Assembly (NCBI GenBank): GCA_900754385.1
Contig: CAAECP010000097.1
Location: 1-8,577, forward strand
Source: an uncultured Collinsella sp.
Lineage (GTDB): Bacteria; Actinomycetota; Coriobacteriia; Coriobacteriales; Coriobacteriaceae
Reading direction: 5' to 3'
DNA: 8,577 nt
The translations under genes were made by a program, and so were the position numbers. Shown piece after piece: positions 1-5,893 of this stretch. The notes beneath the pieces are model-generated. The model worked only from the letters and a program-made list of their open reading frames with translations, did not search any database and was not told the origin of the DNA. Within the stretch, counting starts at the first letter, position 1. Each line of letters begins with the position of its first letter.

Positions 1-41
1 GGGTCAAGGGGTCGCTGGTTCGAATCCAGTCGTCCCGACCA
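1..41 (+). tRNA. tRNA, probably tRNA-Pro, 3' part only
   Basis: The window opens inside a tRNA gene. The end of the anticodon loop and the 3' half of the anticodon stem (TCAAG, 4-8) are followed by a five-base variable loop (9-13), a T arm with GCTGG (14-18), the loop TTCGAAT (19-25) and CCAGT (26-30), the acceptor strand CGTCCCG (31-37), discriminator A (38) and an encoded CCA (39-41). The acceptor strand implies a C1-G72 pair, and C1-G72 with A73 is the hallmark of bacterial tRNA-Pro. The visible last anticodon base is G, as expected for a CCN-reading tRNA. The first two anticodon bases lie outside the window, so the GGG anticodon is only my guess from similar actinobacterial genes. Confidence 0.85.
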
Positions 42-50
42 GAAGTTTGC

Positions 51-80
51 AGGTCAGGCACCTAGTGCCTGACCTTTTTT
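51..80 (+). terminator. Rho-independent terminator of the tRNA gene
   Basis: A perfect 11-bp stem (AGGTCAGGCAC at 51-61 pairs with 65-75) with a three-base loop CTA is followed at once by a run of T (75-80), then G and five more T. It lies 9 bases after the tRNA CCA end, so it ends that transcript. Confidence 0.92.
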
Positions 81-150
81 GTTTTTAATCACCATGATTA
101 TTTTGCCTAAAGCAACAACGTTCCCGCTCGATGTAATCACCGAATCAAAA

Positions 151-209
151 CGTGTACATCAGCCACCAAAATCGACATTTTTCGACATGTTTGGAGGCTG
201 ATGTACACG
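151..209. repeat. Long imperfect inverted repeat, possible dispersed element
   Basis: Arms of 14 bp are perfectly complementary (CGTGTACATCAGCC at 151-164 with 196-209). After one A-A mismatch the stem continues for 5 bp (CCAAA 166-170 with TTTGG 190-194). The 19-base centre contains the direct repeat TCGACAT (172-178 and 182-188). No T run follows on either strand, and the tRNA terminator already lies upstream, so a classical terminator is unlikely. It could be a small dispersed palindromic element or a protein-binding site. It lies upstream of the probable pgsA promoter. Confidence 0.8.
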
Positions 210-271
210 AATGCAGAATCCCACACAGCCCAGAACCGCCCTCCACATGTCTGGACTCTCTATGGCTGCGC

Positions 272-300
272 TGGATAGACATCGCCGGAACGGGTATAGT
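272..300 (+). promoter_or_regulatory. Probable promoter of the pgsA-like gene
   Basis: TGGATA (272-277, 4 of 6 to the -35 consensus) is 17 bases from TATAGT (295-300, 5 of 6 to the -10 consensus). The -10 is preceded by GGG, as in two other candidate promoters here. Transcription would start near 307 and give a leader of about 30 bases before the GTG start at 337. The promoter would lie inside the longer open frame that begins at 211, which argues against that upstream start. Confidence 0.5.
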
Positions 301-336
301 ATCGAAAGTTTTGTCGTTTACCAGCGGGGGAGTCCT

Positions 337-1041
337 GTGGGCATCAAAAAGAAGATCAAAAAGGAGCTTATCGGCACTTCCGATTACCCGTCGAATAAGA
401 TCTTTACGATCTCCAATTTCATCACCTTTACGCGCCTGATCCTCACCCTGGTATTTCTGTACCTGTTTGTGACGGATAACAACCGTGTCATCGCCATCGT
501 TATCTACGCCGTTGCCGCCTCCACCGACTGGATGGACGGTCAGATAGCCCGCATGACTAAGACGGTCTCGTGGCTCGGCAAGGTCATGGATCCCATCTGC
601 GACCGCGCGCTGCTGTTTACGGGCGTCTTGGGCCTGGTGGTCCGCGGAGAGCTGCCCATCTGGGTCTGCGTACTCATTATTGGCCGCGACATCTATCTGG
701 GCATCGGCACGCTTATCGTGCGTCATTATCACCGTCGCCCCATCGATGTGGTCTTTCCCGGAAAGATTGCCACGGCGCTGCTCATGACCGGCTTCTCACT
801 CATGCTGCTCGGTTTCCCCGTTATTGACGGCCTGCACCTTTTATCTTCAACCCTTACGGCCTTCCCGGGCCTCAACGGAAGCTCGGTGCCCCTCGGCATC
901 TTCTTTGTGTACGGCGGCGTGATCTTCTCCATGCTCACGGCTGTCATCTACTCCATTAAGGGCGGAGTGGCCATTAAACAGGCTCTCGCGCATCCCGAGG
1001 ACGAGGACATCGACTTTCTGAACCCTGAAATCGAAGACTGA
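337..1041 (+). CDS. pgsA: CDP-alcohol phosphatidyltransferase, PgsA-like
   Basis: A 234-residue integral membrane enzyme that likely transfers a phosphatidyl group from CDP-diacylglycerol to glycerol 3-phosphate, the first step to phosphatidylglycerol and cardiolipin. The family signature D-x2-D-G-x2-A-R-x8-G-x3-D-x3-D is complete at residues 64-89 (D64, D67, G68, A71, R72, G81, D85, D89); its aspartates bind the divalent metal and CDP group. A basic N-terminus is followed by several hydrophobic segments, the first at about residues 27-46, and the protein ends in an acidic tail. I chose GTG at 337 because a plausible promoter ends at 300, a G-rich stretch (326-332) precedes it, and the extra 42 residues from ATG 211 do not resemble the family. 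Substrate cannot be settled from the motif: phosphatidylinositol-phosphate or cardiolipin synthases share it. The next gene starts 66 bases on; mycobacteria also keep a pgsA gene near garA. Confidence 0.85.
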   Translation: MGIKKKIKKELIGTSDYPSNKIFTISNFITFTRLILTLVFLYLFVTDNNRVIAIVIYAVAASTDWMDGQIARMTKTVSWLGKVMDPICDRALLFTGVLGLVVRGELPIWVCVLIIGRDIYLGIGTLIVRHYHRRPIDVVFPGKIATALLMTGFSLMLLGFPVIDGLHLLSSTLTAFPGLNGSSVPLGIFFVYGGVIFSMLTAVIYSIKGGVAIKQALAHPEDEDIDFLNPEIED

Positions 1042-1047
1042 TTCGTT

Positions 1048-1057
1048 GGGGTATGAT
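1048..1057 (+). promoter_or_regulatory. Possible -10 element before the FHA gene
   Basis: GGGGTATGAT contains TATGAT (1052-1057, 5 of 6 to consensus), just after the pgsA stop. No good -35 hexamer is seen at 16-18 bases upstream. The GGG-TAT arrangement resembles the candidates at 292-300 (plus) and 7000-7008 (minus). It could give the FHA gene its own transcript within the operon, with a leader of about 45 bases. Confidence 0.35.
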
Positions 1058-1107
1058 TACGTACGGTTCATTATTTGCGGCACGTCCGCGATAAGTTAGG
1101 GGTTGTC

Positions 1108-1542
1108 ATGGACAACATGGTTAACAATATGCCTCAGAATGATAAGACTGCTGACGCTACCTGCGTATTCCGCGTGCCTTCAAGCGACGTCACCGTTCCC
1201 GACCTCATGGCCAACGTGCGCATCACCGCCCCCGTCCTGTCCATCGTCAAGGGTCCGCAGACTGGTGCCGCCTTTGAGCTCGAGGACGACGTGACCACCA
1301 TCGGCCGCGATCCCGCGAACGGCATCTTCCTTAATGACATGACCGTTTCGCGCAGCCACGCGCGCATTATTCGCGAGGGCCTCGGCGCTCGCATCGAGGA
1401 CCTGGGCTCGCTCAATGGTACCTGGGTCGACGGTGCCATTGTCAATGCAGCCCCGCTGCACGACGGTTCTTCCGTTCAGATCGGTACGTTTACGCTCATC
1501 TACCACGAGAGCACGCCGGAGCGCATCGAAACCGGTGAGTAG
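1108..1542 (+). CDS. FHA-domain signalling protein, GarA/OdhI-like
   Basis: A 144-residue soluble protein: a flexible N-terminus (1-40) and one forkhead-associated domain (about 43-135). The phosphothreonine-binding residues are present: G66-R67, S81-R-S-H84 and N103-G104-T105. The order and wording of the domain (V-K-G-P near 47-50, I-F-L-N-D-M-T-V-S-R before the SxxH core, S-L-N-G-T-W-V after it) follow mycobacterial GarA closely. The segment A-T-C-V-F-R (17-22) aligns with the T-T-S-V-F-R segment of GarA, where Ser/Thr kinases phosphorylate threonine and the tail then folds back onto the FHA domain. T18 would match the second GarA threonine; the first is alanine here. GarA and OdhI control 2-oxoglutarate dehydrogenase and glutamate metabolism; the partner in this organism is unknown. 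AGGGG (1098-1102) is 5 bases before ATG 1108 and decides the start over an upstream TTG at 1075. The ftsR-like gene begins 3 bases after the stop. Confidence 0.9.
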   Translation: MDNMVNNMPQNDKTADATCVFRVPSSDVTVPDLMANVRITAPVLSIVKGPQTGAAFELEDDVTTIGRDPANGIFLNDMTVSRSHARIIREGLGARIEDLGSLNGTWVDGAIVNAAPLHDGSSVQIGTFTLIYHESTPERIETGE

Positions 1543-1545
1543 GGC

Positions 1546-2424
1546 ATGGCCGAACGCAACTATCTGAGTATCGGCCAAGTCGTCAACCTACTTCGAGGCG
1601 CATACCCCGATCTTTCGAACTCAAAAATTAGATTTCTAGAGGATGAGGGGCTCATTACCCCTCATCGTACGCCTAAGGGATACCGTCAGTACTCCAAGGA
1701 GGACGTTGATCGCCTGGAGGTTATTCTGCACTTGCAGAAGACTCGCTACATGCCGCTCAACGTGATTAAGCAGCGCTTGGAAAACGCCACGGACCTGTCA
1801 ACGCTCGCCTACGAGGTGGGCTTGCTATCCGATGTTCCGCTCAAGACGGAGCCCAAGGAGACTAAGCAAAAGCTGCATCCCATCGAGACCATTCCCGATA
1901 TGTTGGGCGTCGAAATTTCGTTTATCCGCTCGCTCGCTGAGAACGACCTCATTCGCATCATCAAGAGTCCGCAGAATCGCGAGCTTGTCGATGGTCGCGA
2001 TTTTCCGATCATCCGCTACTGCTCCGAGCTGTCGCGCTTCCATATCGAGCCGCGCAACCTGCGTCAGTACGTGTCTTCCGCCAACCGCGAGTCCTCGATG
2101 TTTGAGCAGGTGCTCGTGAGCATGCTCGGAATGGATACCTCCGATGACGAGCGCGACGCCAAGCTCGAGCGTGCGTTTAAGAAGCTTCACGACCTGACGG
2201 AGGGCGTGCACACCGCGCTGCTCAAGAACCGCGTTTTTGAGTCGCTCAACGCCGTGGTCGAGGACGCCGACATCGATGCACTCGATGAGGAAATCACGCG
2301 TTCCGAGTCCACCAAGGCCAAAAACGAAGAGCCAGCCGCGCCGGTTTCGCACGAGGATTCTCTCGTAAAGCCGCTCAAAGTCGTCGCCCCTTCGCAATCC
2401 GGCGCCGCCACCGCGGGCAAATAA
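1546..2424 (+). CDS. ftsR: MerR-family transcription regulator, FtsR-like
   Basis: A 292-residue protein with an N-terminal MerR-type winged helix-turn-helix (about residues 7-80): S-I-G-Q-V-V-N-L-L, then S-K-I-R-F-L-E-D-E-G-L-I-T-P and K-G-Y-R-Q-Y. This wording matches the FtsR/Rv1828 group rather than metal or drug sensors, and no cysteine metal site is seen. Established knowledge: Corynebacterium FtsR, encoded next to the FHA protein OdhI, activates ftsZ, and Rv1828 lies next to garA. The same neighbour is present here, with only 3 bases between stop and start, so the two are surely co-transcribed. The middle region (about 112-235) looks like a second helical domain. The C-terminus (about 236-292) is first acidic, then rich in Ala, Ser, Pro and Lys, and probably disordered. 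Inference: it links cell-division gene expression to the state reported by the FHA protein. The symbol rests on similarity and synteny only. Confidence 0.85.
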   Translation: MAERNYLSIGQVVNLLRGAYPDLSNSKIRFLEDEGLITPHRTPKGYRQYSKEDVDRLEVILHLQKTRYMPLNVIKQRLENATDLSTLAYEVGLLSDVPLKTEPKETKQKLHPIETIPDMLGVEISFIRSLAENDLIRIIKSPQNRELVDGRDFPIIRYCSELSRFHIEPRNLRQYVSSANRESSMFEQVLVSMLGMDTSDDERDAKLERAFKKLHDLTEGVHTALLKNRVFESLNAVVEDADIDALDEEITRSESTKAKNEEPAAPVSHEDSLVKPLKVVAPSQSGAATAGK

Positions 2425-2463
2425 CCGCTGCTGAAATTTCGGCAATCCATGAAAGGTCACGCC

Positions 2464-2994
2464 ATGTATGACTTCGAATCTCATATCGTCGATATTCCCG
2501 ACTATCCCGAACCCGGAGTCGTATTTAAGGACATCACGCCGCTCTTTAGCAATCCCGAGGCTCTCAAAGCCATGACCGATGCCCTCGCCGAGCACTTTGC
2601 CGGCATGGGAATCACCAAGGTCGTGGGTCCCGAGGCTCGCGGCTTTATGGTTGGCGTACCGGTGGCTGTAGCCCTTGGCGCCGGCTTTGTTCCCGCACGT
2701 AAACCGGGAAAGCTGCCGCGCGAGACCGTGAGCCAGAGCTACGAGCTCGAGTACGGCACCGATTCAATTGAGATCCATGCCGACGCTATCAGCTCTAAAG
2801 ATACCGTGTTGATTCTGGACGACTTGGTCGCGACGGGCGGAACCGTCGAGGCAACAGGTAAACTGGTGCGAGATATGGGCGCAAAGCTTGTCGGTTATGG
2901 TTGTATCCTTGAGCTTGCGTTTCTCAACCCGCGCGAGAAGCTCACGCCGTCTGATGACGATGTGGAGCTCTTTAGCCTGGTGACGGTGGACTAG
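2464..2994 (+). CDS. apt: Adenine phosphoribosyltransferase
   Basis: A 176-residue cytosolic purine-salvage enzyme that joins adenine to PRPP to form AMP and pyrophosphate. The N-terminal hood has the APRT wording P-G-V-V-F-K-D-I-T-P-L (17-27). G-P-E-A-R-G-F (55-61) and a type I phosphoribosyltransferase PRPP loop V-L-I-L-D-D-L-V-A-T-G-G-T (115-127, with D119 and D120) are intact. The flexible-loop region R-K-P-G-K-L-P (79-85) is also typical. The length is normal for bacterial APRT. ATG 2464 is chosen because GAAAGG (2451-2456) lies 7 bases upstream; the in-frame ATG at 2449 has no visible ribosome-binding site and would consume this one. The gene lies 39 bases after the ftsR-like gene and 32 bases before the NlpC/P60 gene, with no terminator between, so it is probably part of the same transcript. 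Confidence 0.96.
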   Translation: MYDFESHIVDIPDYPEPGVVFKDITPLFSNPEALKAMTDALAEHFAGMGITKVVGPEARGFMVGVPVAVALGAGFVPARKPGKLPRETVSQSYELEYGTDSIEIHADAISSKDTVLILDDLVATGGTVEATGKLVRDMGAKLVGYGCILELAFLNPREKLTPSDDDVELFSLVTVD

Positions 2995-3026
2995 CCGTTA
3001 CCCTTAGTTACTGGAAAGGAAGCTAC

Positions 3027-4154
3027 ATGCGCACAGCAAACACGCACAAAAACATGGCACGCTGCGCTGCTACGGCAACCCTCGCTTGTGTTTTGGGCTT
3101 GGGCCTCGCGGCTCCTGCCTACGCCGATACCGCATCCGACCTTGCCGCTGCTCGTACGAAGCTCGAGCAGATCGGTACCCAAACCCAGCAGATTTACGAT
3201 GAGCTCGCAACGCAGACGCAGGCGCTCGATCAGACTGCTGGCGAGATCACGCAAAAGCAGCAGGAGATCGCCGATGGTCAGGCCAAGCTCTCGACCTATG
3301 TCGCCGGCGAGTACAAAACCGGCGGTCTGAGCCTGCTTCAGGTTCTGACGGGCGTCGATGACCTGAGCGATATGCTCAACCGTCTGTTCTACTACGGCAA
3401 AGTTTCCGATAAGCAGGCTCAGACCATTCAAGAGGTCAAGGAGCTCAAACAGCAGCTCACCGATAAGCAGGCCGAGCAGGAAAAGAACGTCGCCGCCACG
3501 CAAAAGAAGGTCGACGAGCTTAACGCCCAGCAGGCTGAAGCCCAGAGCGTCGTAAACTCCCTGGATTCGCAGCTGCAGGCCGAGCTTGCCGCCGAGGCCG
3601 AGGCCAACGCCGCGCTGCAGGCCGGCATCAACGCCAGCACCGCCGAGAAGGCCACGGTGAGCAACGAGACTGCCGGTACGACCGAGAACACCAACAACGG
3701 TGGCCAGACCAGCAATAACAACAACCAGGGCGGCAACACTCCGGCTCCTACGCCGGCACCTGCTCCGACGCCGCAGCCCTCCACGCCTGCTCCTGCTCCG
3801 ACGCCTTCTGCTCCGAGCCAGTCCGTCGACGGCGGTTCTGTTGTCTCGCGTGCATACAGTAAGCTTGGTTGCGCTTATTCCTGGGGCGGAATTGGCCCGA
3901 ACAGCTTCGACTGCTCTGGTTTTGTTAGCTATTGCCTCACTGGTCGCTATTGCCGCCTGGGCACCACGGGTACCTTTATGGGCTGGACGCGTGTGTCCGA
4001 TCCGCAGCCCGGTGACGTTGTGGTCAACTCGTACCACACCGGCATTTACATCGGTGGTGGTCAGATGATTCATGCTTCCGACTACAACACGGGTGTCATC
4101 ATCAGCTCCGTTGCCGCCGGCATGAACAATAACTACATCTTCGTGCGCTATTAA
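3027..4154 (+). CDS. Secreted coiled-coil NlpC/P60 peptidoglycan endopeptidase
   Basis: A 375-residue exported cell-wall hydrolase. A signal peptide is clear: basic start, hydrophobic core (about 14-29) and cleavage after A-Y-A (33). Residues 35-200 are Gln/Glu/Ala-rich coiled coil, including S-L-L-Q-V-L-T-G-V-D-D-L-S-D-M-L (102-117), the pattern of the PcsB/CwlO-type regulatory coil. A Thr/Asn/Gly-rich then Pro/Ala/Thr-rich linker (about 205-266) leads to a C-terminal NlpC/P60 domain (about 268-375). The catalytic set is visible: C296 in D-C-S-G, H337 in Y-H-T-G-I-Y and H349 in M-I-H-A-S. Such enzymes usually cut the stem peptide of peptidoglycan, and in PcsB-type proteins the coil holds them inactive until FtsEX engages; that partner is an inference. 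GGAAAGGAAG (3013-3022) gives a strong ribosome-binding site. The gene follows apt and precedes a strong terminator. The domain carries other cysteines (282, 303, 309), unusual for a secreted protein. Confidence 0.93.
   Translation: MRTANTHKNMARCAATATLACVLGLGLAAPAYADTASDLAAARTKLEQIGTQTQQIYDELATQTQALDQTAGEITQKQQEIADGQAKLSTYVAGEYKTGGLSLLQVLTGVDDLSDMLNRLFYYGKVSDKQAQTIQEVKELKQQLTDKQAEQEKNVAATQKKVDELNAQQAEAQSVVNSLDSQLQAELAAEAEANAALQAGINASTAEKATVSNETAGTTENTNNGGQTSNNNNQGGNTPAPTPAPAPTPQPSTPAPAPTPSAPSQSVDGGSVVSRAYSKLGCAYSWGGIGPNSFDCSGFVSYCLTGRYCRLGTTGTFMGWTRVSDPQPGDVVVNSYHTGIYIGGGQMIHASDYNTGVIISSVAAGMNNNYIFVRY
3739..3818 (+). repeat. Pro/Ala/Thr linker with internal DNA repeats
   Basis: This stretch of the NlpC/P60 gene encodes repeated P-A-P-T-P units. 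The 14-base sequence CCTGCTCCGACGCC occurs twice (3759-3772 and 3792-3805), 33 bases apart and in the same frame. Slippage or recombination between the copies would change linker length by 11 residues without breaking the frame. Confidence 0.75.
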
Positions 4155-4178
4155 GTCATCTTACACAGCGTGTGAATG

Positions 4179-4218
4179 TGGACCTCGTGGCTTTAAGTCG
4201 CGAGGTCCATTCTTTTTT
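4179..4218 (+). terminator. Rho-independent terminator after the NlpC/P60 gene
   Basis: TGGACCTCG (4179-4187) pairs perfectly with CGAGGTCCA (4201-4209). The stem can extend inward with two G-T pairs and two G-C pairs to a loop TTTAA (4192-4196). A T-rich tail (4210-4219, with six T in a row at 4213-4218) follows. It closes the pgsA-to-NlpC gene run 25 bases after the last stop codon. Confidence 0.9.
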
Positions 4219-4227
4219 CTCTAATCT

Positions 4228-4266
4228 TGTACGGCTATCTAGTATTCAAAACTAGATAGCCGTACA
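4228..4266. promoter_or_regulatory. Palindromic operator upstream of degV
   Basis: A perfect inverted repeat with 16-bp arms (TGTACGGCTATCTAGT at 4228-4243 with 4251-4266) around the 7-base centre ATTCAAA. No T run follows on the plus strand, and the preceding gene already has a terminator, so this is read as a DNA operator. The core at 4235-4258 recurs with 22 of 24 matches on the minus strand at 5908-5931, directly upstream of the DUF1836 regulator gene; 17 bases, GTATTCAAAACTAGATA, are identical. It covers the -35 region and upstream of the degV -10, and the -35 is poor, which fits control by a regulator, probably the DUF1836 protein. Confidence 0.75.
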
Positions 4267-4296
4267 TTCAATTTGCAAGATGGCTATAATTGAATG
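4265..4296 (+). promoter_or_regulatory. degV promoter core with a second palindrome
   Basis: A perfect -10 box TATAAT (4285-4290) lies 29 bases before the degV start codon. No good -35 is found at 16-19 bases. A 9-bp perfect inverted repeat (CATTCAATT 4265-4273 with AATTGAATG 4288-4296, 14-base spacer) brackets the -10. Its centre is about 33 bases, or three helical turns, from the centre of the upstream operator, and both contain ATTCAA. Confidence 0.6.
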
Positions 4297-4319
4297 GAAA
4301 CAATTAGAAAGGACCCTCT

Positions 4320-5186
4320 ATGAGCTGGGCACTTATCTCCGATTCAAGCTGTAACCTCCGCGATTGGCAACCGACCGCGCCCCATACCACCTTTGCATTT
4401 GCGCCCCTCAAAATTCGAGTGGGGGAGCGTGAATTCGTCGATGACCTTTCGCTCGATGTTCATGAGCTCAACTGCGCTGTTCAGGCGGAGACGAACGCTT
4501 CTTCGAGCGCTTGTCCCAGCGTAGGGGAGTGGGCCGAGCTCTTCAAATTGGCAGACAAGACCATCTGCATGCCGATCTCTGAGGGCGTGTCGGGCAGCTA
4601 CAACGCGGCAGCCACGGCTCGCGATATGGTTCTTGCCGAGGAGCCCGACCGACAGATTCATCTAGTCAATTCACGCGCAGCTGGCGGCAAAATGGACCTC
4701 ATTTTCTTGCTGTTCGACCGCTATCTTGCAAGCAATCCGAATGTCGCATTCGAGGACGCTTGCGCATACTTCGATAGCCTTGAACAGAACAGCAAAATCC
4801 TCTTCAGTTTGTGCAATTACGAAAACCTCGCCAAAGCCGGACGTATCCCTAAGGCAGCCGGCGTCATTGCCAACAAGCTCAATATCCGCATTTTGGGCAC
4901 GGCGAGTGAGGCCGGTAAAATCGAACTCGTCGGGCACACGCGTGGCGAAAAGAAGATGCTCAACAAGATCATCGACACTATGGAAGCCGAGGGCTTTACG
5001 GGCGGTGAGGTCATCATCGATCACGTTGAGAACGAAGCTGGAGCCCAGGCGCTTACTGATCGCATAGTCGAACATTGGCCCGGCTCCAAGACCATCATCA
5101 TGCCCTGCAACGGCCTGGATTCCTATTACGCCGAGATGCACGGCCTCATCATCGGCTACGGCATGGGCGTAGCTTCAGGCAAATAA
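4320..5186 (+). CDS. DegV-family (fatty-acid-binding) protein
   Basis: A 288-residue cytosolic protein of the DegV fold; members bind a fatty acid between two alpha/beta domains, and relatives (FakB) present it to a fatty-acid kinase. Family marks are the N-terminal I-S-D-S-S-C-N-L (6-13), V-D-D-L-S (40-44), P-I-S-E-G-V-S-G-S-Y-N-A-A (85-97, the central S-G motif), V-N-S (116-118), the Y-E-N-L-A-K-A-G-R-I segment (167-176) equivalent to E-Y-L-K-K-G-G-R-I, and a Gly-rich C-terminus G-L-I-I-G-Y-G-M-G (275-283). The usual T-S-Q-P near residue 65 is altered to S-S-A-C-P-S here. Fatty-acid binding is thus likely by family but not proven. AGAAAGGA (4306-4313) is 6 bases before ATG. It is a single-gene transcript bounded by its own operator-promoter and a bidirectional terminator, and it faces the DUF1836 gene that shares its operator. 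No FakA kinase lies in the window. Confidence 0.88.
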   Translation: MSWALISDSSCNLRDWQPTAPHTTFAFAPLKIRVGEREFVDDLSLDVHELNCAVQAETNASSSACPSVGEWAELFKLADKTICMPISEGVSGSYNAAATARDMVLAEEPDRQIHLVNSRAAGGKMDLIFLLFDRYLASNPNVAFEDACAYFDSLEQNSKILFSLCNYENLAKAGRIPKAAGVIANKLNIRILGTASEAGKIELVGHTRGEKKMLNKIIDTMEAEGFTGGEVIIDHVENEAGAQALTDRIVEHWPGSKTIIMPCNGLDSYYAEMHGLIIGYGMGVASGK

Positions 5187-5204
5187 AGTCCAACCAAGCA
5201 AAAT

Positions 5205-5249
5205 ACGGGCGGGACAAAGCGACAGATGGCTCTTTGTCCCGCCCGTTTT
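5205..5249. terminator. Bidirectional terminator between degV and the DUF1836 gene
   Basis: A perfect 15-bp GC-rich stem (ACGGGCGGGACAAAG at 5205-5219 with 5232-5246) has a 12-base loop. TTTT (5246-5249) follows on the plus strand; on the minus strand the stem is followed by an A and then TTTT (5200-5203). It stands 18 bases after the degV stop and 12 bases after the end of the opposing gene, so it can serve both. Confidence 0.9.
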
Positions 5250-5258
5250 ATACGTCGG

Positions 5259-5870
5259 CTAGCTATTAAACCCGTTGAACTTGAGATAGCTCATCAAGTA
5301 AGCCTTCGAAACGAAGGAGGAAACCGCACTGCGCACAAGCAGCGACTCACGCGTTACCTGATGCGCCGTATCGGGAACCGGCGTCTGCTCGACAGAAAAC
5401 GCCGAACGAATCGATGCCTCGAGCTGATCAACCACATAGTCGAAGGCCGTCGGGGCATCGTAGCTCAAACGCTGAATGTTAAAGAGTGCCTGCACCGCAG
5501 CAATAGGTAGCACCTGCTTAAAGATGCAGATAGCGATCAGGCGGGCAATTTGCTCGCGGCCATATTGCTTTTTGACCGGAGCAGGCACCAGGCCAACCTT
5601 TACGTAGTTATTGATCATCGATGGCGTAATGATAGGCTGCTCAACGCAAAGGGACAGCGGCTCCATCCACAGCGCGACATACTCAATGACCTGGTCGCGG
5701 TAGAGCGTCACATTGGGCAACTGGTCATAGCGCGGCAGACTCAACGTATTGAGCTTGCGTACGATATCGGACTGAATAAATGCATCGGGCAGCACAGTGG
5801 GCTGAATATCCTCAGGCTTAATGCTGACCGATGTATCGGACATCGGGATAACGCGTTTGGCGTGGTTCAT
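5259..5870 (-). CDS. DUF1836 protein, MerR-like DNA-binding regulator
   Basis: A 203-residue protein that I place in the DUF1836 family on its wording: L-P-R-Y-D-Q-L-P (45-52), L-Y-R-D-Q-V-I-E-Y (56-64), I-T-P-S-M-I-N-N-Y-V-K-V-G-L-V-P (81-96), and Q-Y-G-R-E-Q-I-A-R-L-I (102-112). The middle segment (about 81-125) reads as a MerR-type helix-turn-helix and wing. The N-terminal 40 residues look flexible and the C-terminal 60 are probably helical. No ligand-binding domain can be named. GGAGGA (minus strand, 5876-5881) lies 5 bases before ATG 5870; an internal ATG at codon 10 has no such site. Its upstream region carries the same 24-base operator as degV, so autoregulation and control of degV are likely, though this is inference. 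Gene order is convergent with degV, and trxB lies upstream in the same direction, with a hairpin terminator between. Confidence 0.85.
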   Translation of the reverse strand: MNHAKRVIPMSDTSVSIKPEDIQPTVLPDAFIQSDIVRKLNTLSLPRYDQLPNVTLYRDQVIEYVALWMEPLSLCVEQPIITPSMINNYVKVGLVPAPVKKQYGREQIARLIAICIFKQVLPIAAVQALFNIQRLSYDAPTAFDYVVDQLEASIRSAFSVEQTPVPDTAHQVTRESLLVRSAVSSFVSKAYLMSYLKFNGFNS

Positions 5871-5893
5871 AAGGATCCTCCGTTCATTTATAT

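Noticed and set aside
1..209. tRNA 3' end as an integration site, with the repeat at 151-209 as an att site
   Set aside because: No integrase gene and no repeat of the tRNA 3' end are found in the window.
201..278. A 25-codon frame starting at ATG 201 with GGAGG at 193-197
   Set aside because: The spacing of 3 bases is too short, the start lies inside the arm of an inverted repeat, and the peptide shows no recognisable feature.
145..732. A 195-codon minus-strand open frame
   Set aside because: It runs antisense through the pgsA signature motif and has a low-complexity, charged product with no family resemblance; it is a shadow of the plus-strand gene.
1825..2595. A 256-codon minus-strand frame opposite the MerR gene and the start of apt
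   Set aside because: It crosses two recognisable plus-strand genes and their ribosome-binding site, and its product matches no family I know.
2991..4073. A 360-codon minus-strand frame opposite the NlpC/P60 gene
   Set aside because: The product is Arg/Leu/Gly-rich without domains, as expected from reading a GC-rich gene backwards, while the plus strand carries a complete signal peptide and catalytic set.
4228..4266. The palindrome upstream of degV as a second terminator
   Set aside because: No T run follows, the gene before it already has a complete terminator, and the core recurs at another promoter, all of which favour an operator.
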